Source: Gammaproteobacteria bacterium
Lineage (GTDB): Bacteria; Pseudomonadota; Gammaproteobacteria; Legionellales; Legionellaceae
DNA: 37,634 nt
Assembly: GCA_030427555.1 (NCBI GenBank)
Contig: JAUIBC010000005.1
Span: 1-37,634, forward strand
Direction: 5' to 3'
Part shown: piece after piece, positions 1-8,117 of the stretch
Position numbering within the stretch: position 1 is the first letter of the stretch
Layout of the letters: the number at the start of each line of letters is the position of its first letter
Made by a program: the position numbers and the translations under genes
The notes under the pieces: model-generated
What the model saw: the letters and a program-made list of their open reading frames with translations, nothing else
Databases searched by the model: none
Told to the model about the DNA's origin: nothing

Positions 1-614
1 TTGGGATTACAAAGTAATATACCAGTCGGGCGAAATTGATCCTTTTCCGCAGCTGAGAAAGCATCCTTAATACTTTTTTCTAATAGTTCAGCTGTTATTT
101 TATAACCTTTTTCTTCCATAATGTTAATTGGGTGTAATATATGTTGGTTATTAGAATATAGTGGATAATATGGAAAAGGGGTTATAATCCTATAATTTCC
201 CCCGTTATCCTTAGACAGTTCTTTTAAAGATTCAAAAAGAGTATGCAATGCTCCAGCACCGCCCACTGTAAATAAAATGTTTTTTGCGCGAATATGTATA
301 CCATACCAATTAGACATTGCAAAAGCCATACGCTCGCGAGAATCATAATCACCTTGTGGATTACCGTAACCTATAACAGCCGGGTCTTTGGCATCTTCAG
401 AAAAACTTTTATTTCCTATGTTTTCCCAATAACTAATACTAGAACTAGATAAAGTACTAGGAATTGGATAGGTTGGTTTCCCCATTCCAGCATAAATGAA
501 TTCTTTCCACTCCGTCTCGGTTTTTTTAGCCCATCGACCAAGAACCATAAGTCTTTCGGCATCTGGATTAACAGGTAGACCTTCCGGGGTAAGTAACAAA
601 GAATTAGCACGCAT
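1..614 (-). CDS. PLP-dependent aminotransferase, class I/II (N-terminal part, cut by window edge)
   Basis: The reverse strand reads 204 codons without a stop from an ATG at 614 and runs off the left edge, so the C-terminal half, with the PLP-binding lysine, is not visible. The ATG has a good ribosome site (TAGGAG, about 8 bases upstream). The protein begins MRANSLLLTPEG and contains GYGNPQGDYDSRERMA near residue 96, a conserved region of fold-type I aminotransferases. It is followed by FTVGGAGALHTLFE, the typical turn that binds the cofactor phosphate, and by ITPFPYYPLY. These show a class I/II aminotransferase (aspartate, alanine or aromatic type). The substrate cannot be told from this fragment. 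It is transcribed divergently from the sensor kinase at 1032. Confidence 0.8.
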   Translation of the reverse strand, partial: MRANSLLLTPEGLPVNPDAERLMVLGRWAKKTETEWKEFIYAGMGKPTYPIPSTLSSSSISYWENIGNKSFSEDAKDPAVIGYGNPQGDYDSRERMAFAMSNWYGIHIRAKNILFTVGGAGALHTLFESLKELSKDNGGNYRIITPFPYYPLYSNNQHILHPINIMEEKGYKITAELLEKSIKDAFSAAEKDQFRPTGILLCNP

Positions 615-748
615 AACAAAAATCTCCTAAAATATGAACACATCTTGTGCTCACTGGACTTACAAAAAATTACTTTCCTTTATTTAAAACCCTATATTTA
701 AACCGGGTTAATTGCTATAACTGCTATCTAAATATATTTTTATGAATA

Positions 749-774
749 ATTGCATTAACAGTGCAATTTTGCAC
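749..774. repeat. Overlapping inverted repeats, possible operator
   Basis: Two inverted repeats share bases here. ATTGCA (749-754) pairs with TGCAAT (762-767) across 7 bases, and GTGCAA (761-766) pairs with TTGCAC (769-774) across 2 bases. The site sits about 135 bases upstream of the aminotransferase start and 260 bases upstream of the kinase start. A regulator site is plausible, but the protein is unknown and no U-run follows that would make it a terminator. Confidence 0.35.
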
Positions 775-942
775 AAAATTGTCCTCAGATTGATAAATAG
801 ATATCAGTTCGTGCTTATTCTCTACTAAATTAATCTAATTTGCAATAGGTTAAAAAAAATACTTTCAAAATAAATTTGTATTAAATTTACTCTTTTATAA
901 AGTTTAAATAGAAATCTAAAAAAAAATAAATTATACTAGTAA

Positions 943-954
943 AGCAAATTTGCT
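943..954. repeat. Perfect palindrome AGCAAATTTGCT, possible operator
   Basis: A perfect 12-base palindrome ends six bases before a TATAAT hexamer (961-966) that could be the -10 box of the sensor-kinase gene. A dimeric regulator bound here would cover the promoter. The sequence alone does not identify the regulator, and a chance palindrome in AT-rich DNA is possible. Confidence 0.3.
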
Positions 955-1031
955 AAAAATTATAATATTAGACCTCTAAATATTAAGCTTGGATAAAGAA
1001 GTCTAAGTAAGTTAGTTAAAAGTTAAAATAT

Positions 1032-2711
1032 ATGATAAGAAAATCCGATTTATATTCTTGCCTTAAAAATAAAATAAAAAAATTAGAAAACAAATTAAAT
1101 AGTTTAAATGAACAACACTCTCAGTTAAAAGCTATCCTTGACAATATACCTGGTGATGTATATTGGAAAACAAAGGATGGTAAATGGTTAGGTGTAAATA
1201 AAAAATGCGTTACTAGTTTGCACAGAATGGGGTTTATTAAAAATAATAATGAATTAGAAATAGTTGGGAAAACTGATTATCAAATATTTGATCAATGTAA
1301 TGCCGATATTTACCGTCAAACAGACACGGAGGTAATTAGCTCTAAATCGGAAATAATAAAAGAAGAGGTTACGCAACTACAATCTGGTAAAAAAGTCGTT
1401 TTACTTTCTACAAAAATACCATTAATTAACAACAAAGGTGAAGTGAGTGGTGTATTAGGTAATACAATTGACATTACTAATCTAAAAAATATTGAAAATG
1501 AATTAATGATGGCTAAAAGATCTGCCGAATCAGCAAATCAAGCTAAAACTAATTTTATTGCTAATATAAGTCATGATATTCGCACTCCATTAATGGGGAT
1601 CATTGGAATGTCAAAATTATTAGAAGACAATACATCTAACTTAACTCAAAAAAAATATGCAAATTTGTTAGGGCAAAGTGCTAAGCAACTATTAGATATG
1701 TTAAATGAAATTTTAAATCTTATTTCTGTTGATGGGATAAATAACAATGATTTAAGTGAGGAAGTATTTAATCTAAATAAAATTTTAGAAGATATTGATA
1801 ATTTAGAACGTCCATCTATTTTAGTAAAAAAACTAGACTTTATTATTACAGTTGATCCAAATATACCAAACACACTTATAGGTGATCCTAATAAATTATT
1901 TCATATTTTATTAAATTTATTAGGTAATGCAATTAAATTTACAAATCATGGAAGCATTGAGATTAATGTAAAATTATTAAAAAAATCTGGTGATAAACTC
2001 TTAGTTAGATTTGCAGTAATTGATACGGGAGTTGGGGTACCAAAATCAATACAAAATAAGATATTTGATAAATTTTTTAGATCCACATCTTCTTGCAGTA
2101 AAATACAAACTGGCCATGGCTTTGGATTACATATTTCTCAATCCTATGCACGCCTATTAGGAAGTGAAATAAAGCTTATGAGTGACCAGAATTCTGGATC
2201 AACTTTTTATTTTGATTTACCAATTAAAGTTGGAAAAGAAAATAATAATGATTCGTATAGGGAAATTTCTAACCAAAATATAAAATTGGAAAATGTTTTC
2301 TCATCAATCACTTTTAACCCTGATATTCAGCCGATGCTATTACTAGTTGAAGATAGTGAGCTTGCCTTACATATATTAACTAGTATTGTATCTCAATCTG
2401 GATATAAATATATGGTCGCCAAAAATGGCCAACAAGCCTTTGATTTGTTCACTAAAAATGAATTCCATATGGTTATTACTGATATAGGGTTACCTGTAAT
2501 ATCTGGCACAGAGTTATCAAAAAAAATTCGTGAATTTGAATTAGAGAATAATAGAAAGTCAACCACTATAATTGGGCTTAGCGCTTATTTTATGGATGAA
2601 ATATACAATGAATGCATACAGTCTGGTATGAATCATGTGATCAATAAGCCAGTTACAAATGAAATTTTACATGATATGATTGAGCGCATATCTAGTAATT
2701 TTGTTAGTTAA
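1032..2711 (+). CDS. PAS-domain hybrid sensor histidine kinase with C-terminal receiver
   Basis: This 559-residue protein has a short N-terminal coiled segment, then a PAS domain (about residues 35-150, with VYWKTKDGKWLGVN). The HisKA domain carries the H-box FIANISHDIRTPL with phospho-acceptor His181. The HATPase domain has the N-box LLGNAIKFTNHG, G1 (DTGVGVP) and G2 (GHGFGLHIS). A receiver domain follows from about residue 435, with acceptor Asp484 in ITDIGLP and Lys539 in INKPV. No transmembrane segment is visible, so it should sense a cytoplasmic signal through PAS. There is no Hpt domain and no adjacent response regulator, so its phosphorelay partner must be elsewhere. The start is the first ATG after a stop-rich region, but its ribosome site is weak. 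Confidence 0.93.
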   Translation: MIRKSDLYSCLKNKIKKLENKLNSLNEQHSQLKAILDNIPGDVYWKTKDGKWLGVNKKCVTSLHRMGFIKNNNELEIVGKTDYQIFDQCNADIYRQTDTEVISSKSEIIKEEVTQLQSGKKVVLLSTKIPLINNKGEVSGVLGNTIDITNLKNIENELMMAKRSAESANQAKTNFIANISHDIRTPLMGIIGMSKLLEDNTSNLTQKKYANLLGQSAKQLLDMLNEILNLISVDGINNNDLSEEVFNLNKILEDIDNLERPSILVKKLDFIITVDPNIPNTLIGDPNKLFHILLNLLGNAIKFTNHGSIEINVKLLKKSGDKLLVRFAVIDTGVGVPKSIQNKIFDKFFRSTSSCSKIQTGHGFGLHISQSYARLLGSEIKLMSDQNSGSTFYFDLPIKVGKENNNDSYREISNQNIKLENVFSSITFNPDIQPMLLLVEDSELALHILTSIVSQSGYKYMVAKNGQQAFDLFTKNEFHMVITDIGLPVISGTELSKKIREFELENNRKSTTIIGLSAYFMDEIYNECIQSGMNHVINKPVTNEILHDMIERISSNFVS

Positions 2712-2853
2712 ACTATGTAATTACAAGACGAATCCATTGACTTAAGATATATTTTGACTCTTCCGAAAGAGATAATATTTCTTTGTGCGGTATGCTACCT
2801 TAAAAATTAGTAGCAGATAATTAAAAACTCTTACCAGATACTTTGGAAAAAAT

Positions 2854-4131
2854 ATGCAAATGGAAAAAAAAATAACTTTAGAACACGCTTTATATTTTTG
2901 TATAGCCGCTTTATTTTGTGTAACTCCTATTAGCTCCTCTTTAAAAAGTATTTTTCTAAGTGCATCAATTATCTTGGTTCTTATAATTCCTAAATATCGT
3001 CAAGAGCTTGCGGCTTTAATTTATCAAAGATTTTTTCTCTCTGGTTTGCTATTAGTGTTAATTGCAGCGCTTGGTTGTTTATGGAGTCCGGCAAGTACCG
3101 CAGAAAAAGCCTTAATTCTAGAGAAATGGAGTAAACTTTTATACCTGCCTTGCCTAGTTGTTGCTCTTAAAAATTATAAAATGCGACAAATGGCAATAAA
3201 TGCCTTTCTTTTCGCTATGGTATTTACTTGTATTTGTTCATTCTATCTAAAGTTTTTTAATGTACCTCTAACTGGGAAAATGCAAGTTGATGGAATCTTT
3301 AGAAATCATATAATGACTAGCATTATGGTTTCATTTGCTGCATATCTAGGAGGTATGTTGTTTATAAAAACGAAAAATATCCCGCGTATATTGTATTTAG
3401 GTACTGTACTTATAACCAGCAGTCAAATTTTATTAATCAACAAAAGTCGAACTGGCTACGTTATTTATTTAATCTTAATGCTCTTATTAGTCCTACAAAA
3501 TACCAATAAACGTAAAGCTTTATTAAGCATAATAGCTGTATGTTCTCTATTTGCAGCTAGTTACTATGTAATTCCAAATTTTTGGAATACGATTCAACTT
3601 ACTAAAAAGGAGTGGAGCTCTTATCAAACTGATAAAAATACCTCCATAGGTTATAGATTACAATTCCATGCTTTTGCTGAAAAACTCTTTAAGTCTCACC
3701 CAATAATAGGCAATGGAACTGGTAGCTTTACATATAAGTTTCGCACTGAAAATCCTGTTCCTGCCTGGACATCGGCAAAAATTCATTCAGGTAGACTCCT
3801 AGAGCCACATGGTCAATATTGGCTCATAGCCGCAGAATTTGGTGGTATTGGATTACTAGTATTTCTATTTTTCTATGCAGAACTAGCTTATAGAACATAT
3901 AAACTCGAAAATATGCGTCCTATCGCTTTAGCTTTGTTTGTAATACTTGTAACAGGTAATTTAACTGACTCTTTACTTTTTTATTCAGGATCTGGTTATT
4001 TTTTCATTTTATTTTTTGCTCTAGCCTTTAGCGAAAAAGCAAATTCTAATGTTATAATTAAATCTTTACATAAGTCCATTAATAAAAAATACTCCGAATC
4101 CAGTGGGACTATTAGGGCTAACAATTTGTAA
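2854..4131 (+). CDS. O-antigen ligase / Wzy-type polymerase family membrane protein
   Basis: A 425-residue, very hydrophobic protein with roughly ten or more membrane segments, separated by a larger periplasmic-type loop at about residues 245-320. That loop and its border carry the family features: SIGYRLQFHAFAEKLFKSHPIIGNGTG resembles the Wzy_C pattern (R...W...L.....P..G.G.G), followed by a conserved PHGQYW-type histidine. Such proteins join or polymerise lipid-linked sugars in the inner membrane (WaaL or Wzy activity). Which one cannot be decided here, because no other glycan gene is in the window. A second ATG lies two codons downstream of the chosen start. The stop codon lies 4 bases before the rsmA start, suggesting coupling. 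Confidence 0.82.
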   Translation: MQMEKKITLEHALYFCIAALFCVTPISSSLKSIFLSASIILVLIIPKYRQELAALIYQRFFLSGLLLVLIAALGCLWSPASTAEKALILEKWSKLLYLPCLVVALKNYKMRQMAINAFLFAMVFTCICSFYLKFFNVPLTGKMQVDGIFRNHIMTSIMVSFAAYLGGMLFIKTKNIPRILYLGTVLITSSQILLINKSRTGYVIYLILMLLLVLQNTNKRKALLSIIAVCSLFAASYYVIPNFWNTIQLTKKEWSSYQTDKNTSIGYRLQFHAFAEKLFKSHPIIGNGTGSFTYKFRTENPVPAWTSAKIHSGRLLEPHGQYWLIAAEFGGIGLLVFLFFYAELAYRTYKLENMRPIALALFVILVTGNLTDSLLFYSGSGYFFILFFALAFSEKANSNVIIKSLHKSINKKYSESSGTIRANNL

Positions 4132-4135
4132 TGTT

Positions 4136-4906
4136 ATGTATCATAAACCGAAAAAAAAATTTGGCCAAAATTTTTTACAAAATCAAGCTATTATTAATGC
4201 TATTATTTTGGCTTTGCAACCCAAGCCTCACGACAATCTAATTGAAATTGGGCCAGGCCTTGGCGCATTAACCACGCCACTATTAAATATAATAGATAAC
4301 TTAACCGTCATTGAAATAGATAAAGATCTACAAAACTATCTTGAAACCGAGTTTATTCATGCCGATAAGCTTAATATTATAAAACAAGACGTGCTTAAAG
4401 TAGATTTTAGTCAGTTGGGTAATAATCTGCGATTAATAGGTAACTTACCATACAACATATCTACACCTTTATTAATTAAACTTATTCAATATAAATCATG
4501 TATTTCTGATATGCTCTTTATGCTACAAAAAGAAGTGGTCGACCGAATTGTTGCCACTCCAAATTGTAAACAATACGGCCGCTTAACTGTTATGTTACAA
4601 AGTTACTTTATAACAGAGCATATTTTAGATGTACCAAGTCACGCTTTTTACCCCGCACCAAAAGTTGAGTCCGCGGTAATTAAATTAACTCCTATAAATA
4701 AAGATAATTTAGTTATAGAAGAATTTAAGAGTTTTGAAAAACTCATTACTCAAGCTTTTGCAATGCGTAGAAAAACAATAGCAAATAATTTAAAGCCGAT
4801 AATACATGCCGAAAACCTAGAAAAAATTGGGATTGAGCCAAGTCGTAGACCTGAGCAAATTTCTGTCAATGAATATGCCATAATAGAGAAATTTATTTCC
4901 AAATAG
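4136..4906 (+). CDS. rsmA: 16S rRNA (adenine1518-N6/adenine1519-N6)-dimethyltransferase
   Basis: KsgA/RsmA dimethylates two adjacent adenines in helix 45 of 16S rRNA late in small-subunit assembly. The N-terminus HKPKKKFGQNFL matches the family signature. The SAM site is IEIGPGLGALT, with the acidic IEIDKD motif after it, and the catalytic NLPYNIS motif lies near residue 105. The C-terminal RR(K/R)T-type segment (MRRKTIANNL) is present. At 256 residues it has normal length. A GTG at 4103 would add 11 residues unlike the family, so I chose ATG 4136, four bases after the upstream stop. The usual neighbour apaG is missing; a TraI_2-like gene follows instead. Confidence 0.96.
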   Translation: MYHKPKKKFGQNFLQNQAIINAIILALQPKPHDNLIEIGPGLGALTTPLLNIIDNLTVIEIDKDLQNYLETEFIHADKLNIIKQDVLKVDFSQLGNNLRLIGNLPYNISTPLLIKLIQYKSCISDMLFMLQKEVVDRIVATPNCKQYGRLTVMLQSYFITEHILDVPSHAFYPAPKVESAVIKLTPINKDNLVIEEFKSFEKLITQAFAMRRKTIANNLKPIIHAENLEKIGIEPSRRPEQISVNEYAIIEKFISK

Positions 4907-4933
4907 TGTATACTCAATCCTAAGGAAGCTTAA

Positions 4934-6262
4934 TTGGAGAAAAAATTGTTCAGCAAGGAAAGGAATACACTTAATCCAACATCAACAAAGTCCATTAATG
5001 ATCTGGTTGAGTCAGAACCACCAGAGTATGCAACTCGCAATTCAAAACACCAAAAATTACTTGAGCAAATTCAAGACGCTCTTGGCTTTGATAATGAGTC
5101 TTTTAAAAATATGGTAATGCCACTTGTGCAGAAAACTTTTAAATATTGTCAAAAGTTACCAGAGCCAGCGATGTATTACTCGCATCTTGGCGGACTCTTT
5201 GATTTAGCACTTAATCGTACCGAAGCCGCAATGCAACTTATGCGTCAAGTATTGGTGCTAGAAAAAAATAAAAAACCATCTGAAGAACAACGTTTATGGC
5301 AACATGCATTATTATCCGCTGGGATGCTTCAAGGCCTTGGTAAACTATATACTGATTATATAGTCGATATTTATGATAAGTATGGTTACTTTATTAAGTG
5401 CTGGCAACCATTATTGGAAAGCATCGTAACTGTTGGTAAATATTATAATTTTGAATTATTAAGTGGTGATGATATCGATCTTCGCAATAGTATTACCCCA
5501 ATTATAGCTAGGCGAATAATGCCAAAAGCTGGATTTGAAAGAATAATGTCAAATAAGAAAGTATTTGCAACTTGGCTTGCTCTTTTACGTGAGGACAAAG
5601 ATTCGGTAATTGGACCACTTGCAGCGATTTTAGAAAGAGCAAATGCTATTGCAATTCAAAGAGACATTCAAAATTTCTTGGAAATGGGTAAGCGAGTGGA
5701 AGGTCATGGTAAACGCTTAGGTACATTCACAGATACCAACCAAGATAATAAAATTGACCGTGAAAAATTACTTGGCGCTGAATTTATCGCCTGGGTAATT
5801 GAAAGCTTAGATAAAGGTGATTTTATTTTAAATAAAGATCCTACTTTAATAGAAGTACGTGAAGCAAGTGTAGTTCTACATCCTAGTGTGTTGGATATAT
5901 ATATGCAAGAACATAAAAAATTAAAAAACCGAGTTGCTATGCAACAAGCTTTTCTTGCCTGGAATATGCATTTATTAACGGACGCTGCCACAAAGTCATT
6001 TAAACAAAAAGGCGAGAAAGGCTTGGGTAAAATAGAGATTAATAATGCCATGTTACCCGATAATGTACTAATATATAATTCTAAAACTGAGAAAATAAAT
6101 AAAGTCTCAACATTAGAACTAATTAACAATATTGGACAATACAATAAGTTCAATCCATCGGTAATTAATAATCCTTTAAGCCATCTAACAGCGGCAGGGG
6201 ATTGGATCTCTGGAGAAGAAAATGTCGCAAACCTGCAAAATCAAGCAACAAACAAGATTTGA
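4934..6262 (+). CDS. TraI_2 / MobH-like HD-superfamily protein with degenerate metal site
   Basis: A 442-residue protein starting at TTG with a strong ribosome site (AAGGA, about 8 bases upstream). Residues about 75-100 (LPEPAMYYSHLGGLFDLALN) resemble the start of the TraI_2 putative helicase/relaxase domain, which usually reads like HH..GGLL.HSL. The following helix reads AGMLQGLGKLYTDY, where active HD proteins have LLHDLGK. The His-Asp pair is therefore Gln-Gly here, and the upstream His of the HSL motif is also lost. It probably kept the fold without metal-dependent catalysis. The gene lies between rsmA and apaH and overlaps apaH by 41 bases, so it is co-transcribed with housekeeping genes rather than with conjugation genes. 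The family call rests on motif resemblance only. Confidence 0.6.
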   Translation: MEKKLFSKERNTLNPTSTKSINDLVESEPPEYATRNSKHQKLLEQIQDALGFDNESFKNMVMPLVQKTFKYCQKLPEPAMYYSHLGGLFDLALNRTEAAMQLMRQVLVLEKNKKPSEEQRLWQHALLSAGMLQGLGKLYTDYIVDIYDKYGYFIKCWQPLLESIVTVGKYYNFELLSGDDIDLRNSITPIIARRIMPKAGFERIMSNKKVFATWLALLREDKDSVIGPLAAILERANAIAIQRDIQNFLEMGKRVEGHGKRLGTFTDTNQDNKIDREKLLGAEFIAWVIESLDKGDFILNKDPTLIEVREASVVLHPSVLDIYMQEHKKLKNRVAMQQAFLAWNMHLLTDAATKSFKQKGEKGLGKIEINNAMLPDNVLIYNSKTEKINKVSTLELINNIGQYNKFNPSVINNPLSHLTAAGDWISGEENVANLQNQATNKI

Positions 6263-7085
6263 TTATGCAATTGGTGATATTCAAGGCTGTTATGATGGTT
6301 TAATGTGCCTTTTAGATAAAATAGATTTTGATGAAAAACTTGATAGATTATGGTTCGTTGGAGATTTGGTTAACCGAGGACCATCATCTTTAGCCGTGCT
6401 ACGTTTCATAAAAAAATTGCCTATTAAACCTTATATTACCTTAGGTAATCATGATTTATATTTAATAAGTTTAATTTATTTACATGATAAGTTTCCAAAA
6501 AAGAAAGACACTTTATCATGTATTTTAGGCGCTAGTGACATGGATGAAATTGGTGACTGGCTTAGACATCAATCTATAATACATTATAACGAGAATTTAA
6601 ATATTGTAATGTCCCATGCTGGTATACCACCAATATGGAATTTACAAGAGGCGCTAAATCATGCTCAAGAACTAGAAAAAGTCTTGCAAGGACAAGACTT
6701 TAAGCTTTTTTTAAGAGATATGTTAGGAGATCAACCAAATATTTGGAAAAATGACTTAACTGGTATCGAAAGACTTAGATTAATTTGCAATTATTTTACC
6801 CGTATGCGATTTTGCAAAACTGATGGTACTTTAGATTTAAAATACAAAGGCCTAATAAAAAAAGCGCCTAGAAATATTATTCCATGGTTTAATGTTCCAA
6901 ATAGAAAACCAATTCCAGCCGAAATAATATTTGGCCATTGGGCATCTTTGGGTGGAATTAACCCAACTGAGACTATACATGCAATAGATACTGGATTTGT
7001 ATGGGGAGGCGCAATGACAGCCTTACGTCTGCAAGATAAACAACGATTTAGTATAACCTGGGATAATATACATACACATATCTAA
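6222..7085 (+). CDS. apaH: Symmetrical bis(5'-nucleosyl)-tetraphosphatase
   Basis: ApaH cleaves Ap4A into two ADP and belongs to the calcineurin-type metallophosphatases. The metal-binding motifs are all present in order: GDIQGCYDGL (near residue 18), FVGDLVNRGPSS, LGNHDLYL, MSHAGIPP and, near the end, IFGHWASLGG. It is 287 residues long, close to the 280 or so usual. The ATG at 6222 is preceded by GGAGAAGAAA, a strong ribosome site inside the 3' end of the upstream gene. It overlaps that gene by 41 bases. Its 3' end overlaps the convergent gene at 7082 by four bases. Confidence 0.96.
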   Translation: MSQTCKIKQQTRFDYAIGDIQGCYDGLMCLLDKIDFDEKLDRLWFVGDLVNRGPSSLAVLRFIKKLPIKPYITLGNHDLYLISLIYLHDKFPKKKDTLSCILGASDMDEIGDWLRHQSIIHYNENLNIVMSHAGIPPIWNLQEALNHAQELEKVLQGQDFKLFLRDMLGDQPNIWKNDLTGIERLRLICNYFTRMRFCKTDGTLDLKYKGLIKKAPRNIIPWFNVPNRKPIPAEIIFGHWASLGGINPTETIHAIDTGFVWGGAMTALRLQDKQRFSITWDNIHTHI

Positions 7086-7999
7086 GCTAAAACATCAAAT
7101 TGTAGCCGTTTAGGATTGTTAAAAATAACTTCTCCTGCTTGTTTATCAAGGTAATGACGCGCTAATAACTCAAGTGCTGAATTTTCATCAAACTTGTCCT
7201 CCATAACTACTAAGCCATCTTCACATAAAGCCCCTTCACACATAACCTTATGAAACTTTTTAGCAAAATACTGAATTGTAATGCTCTTTGCTCGTGCTTG
7301 ATGTGCTGTAGCAACAAGAATAGCAATGTTAGCATGCTCTTCTTTAGAGATACCAGCAAGCCATAAATTAACAGCTTTATCTAAAGCTGTTAATTCTATA
7401 TTTGCAGAATACTTAATTATCTTTTTAAGGTAACCATTTATTCTTGCATAATATTTTTTTAATTCATCTTCTCTCCATCCATTATCCGCTAATGATTTAA
7501 ACACAAAACTTTTAGTTTCTTGTACTAAAGAATTAATATCATGAATAACGTCTGGAGCAAGTGTTGTTAAGCTTTGTTGTGATTCTTCCATGTTTCGTAC
7601 TATAACTTTTAAATCTTCTTGACTAGTTTTGTAAATTTCGCCCGGCTTTTGCGTAGATAAAATCAAAAACACAGAAAATATTCCATGAGCAAAAGCTTTT
7701 AATTGCGAGTAAGGATCAGGGGTAATATTAATAATCTGAGTTTGACCATTATATTTTAATACTAGCTTACCCCCTAAATCTAAAATAACTGGTCTACCAT
7801 TGGGAGCGCCAAAAGTATTTTTTAACATCTTAATTCTGGCAACGTAAGCATTATGAAAATCACAGTTCAAATACATAAGTGGTCCAGTTTGTGGAGTAAG
7901 ATTAGGGAAGTTTGGGCAACCTCCTTTAACTTGCTGCGCATGCAAATGCCCTGTTGTAAATAAGTATAAAAAAGTAATGGCTAATCTTTTATAAAACAT
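7082..7999 (-). CDS. Exported protein of unknown function
   Basis: I do not recognise this 305-residue protein. It opens with a typical Sec signal peptide (MFYKRLAITFLYLFTTG..., probable cleavage after HA at residues 20-21), so the mature protein should be periplasmic or secreted. The mature part is mostly alpha-helical in character. It has four cysteines, Cys28 and Cys46 near the front and Cys254 and Cys259 near the back (MCEGALC), which could form disulfides. There are no further membrane segments and no catalytic motif I can name. The ribosome site AGGA lies 7 bases before the ATG. It converges on apaH with a 4-base overlap, and no terminator is visible between them. Confidence 0.8.
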   Translation of the reverse strand: MFYKRLAITFLYLFTTGHLHAQQVKGGCPNFPNLTPQTGPLMYLNCDFHNAYVARIKMLKNTFGAPNGRPVILDLGGKLVLKYNGQTQIINITPDPYSQLKAFAHGIFSVFLILSTQKPGEIYKTSQEDLKVIVRNMEESQQSLTTLAPDVIHDINSLVQETKSFVFKSLADNGWREDELKKYYARINGYLKKIIKYSANIELTALDKAVNLWLAGISKEEHANIAILVATAHQARAKSITIQYFAKKFHKVMCEGALCEDGLVVMEDKFDENSALELLARHYLDKQAGEVIFNNPKRLQFDVLA

Positions 8000-8117
8000 G
8001 ATGGTTCCTAAGCAAATTCTATTTCAGGACTTGTATTTATAATCTAAAGTACAACATTAAGATTACAATAATTCCTTTAGAATAATAAATTTTTAACTAA
8101 CACTAGTAAAGTTAATG

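Larger units (their letters stand above)
615..1031. other. AT-rich divergent intergenic region
   Basis: This 0.4-kb gap lies between two divergently transcribed genes and must hold both promoters. I see no convincing coding frame in it. It contains overlapping inverted repeats around 749-774, a perfect 12-base palindrome at 943-954, and a TATAAT at 961-966 just downstream of that palindrome. The kinase start at 1032 has no clear Shine-Dalgarno sequence. Confidence 0.6.

Noticed and set aside
416-643. Reverse-strand 75-codon open frame at the left end
   Set aside because: It overlaps the aminotransferase on the same strand in another frame, and the aminotransferase reads through with recognisable motifs and a good ribosome site.
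2758-2771. CTCTT/AAGAG hairpin after the sensor kinase as terminator
   Set aside because: A 5-bp stem with a broken T-run is too weak to call.
5704-6153. Long open frame (149 codons) opposite the TraI_2-like gene
   Set aside because: It is antisense to a gene with a strong ribosome site and family motifs, lacks its own start signals, and its composition is that of a reverse reading.
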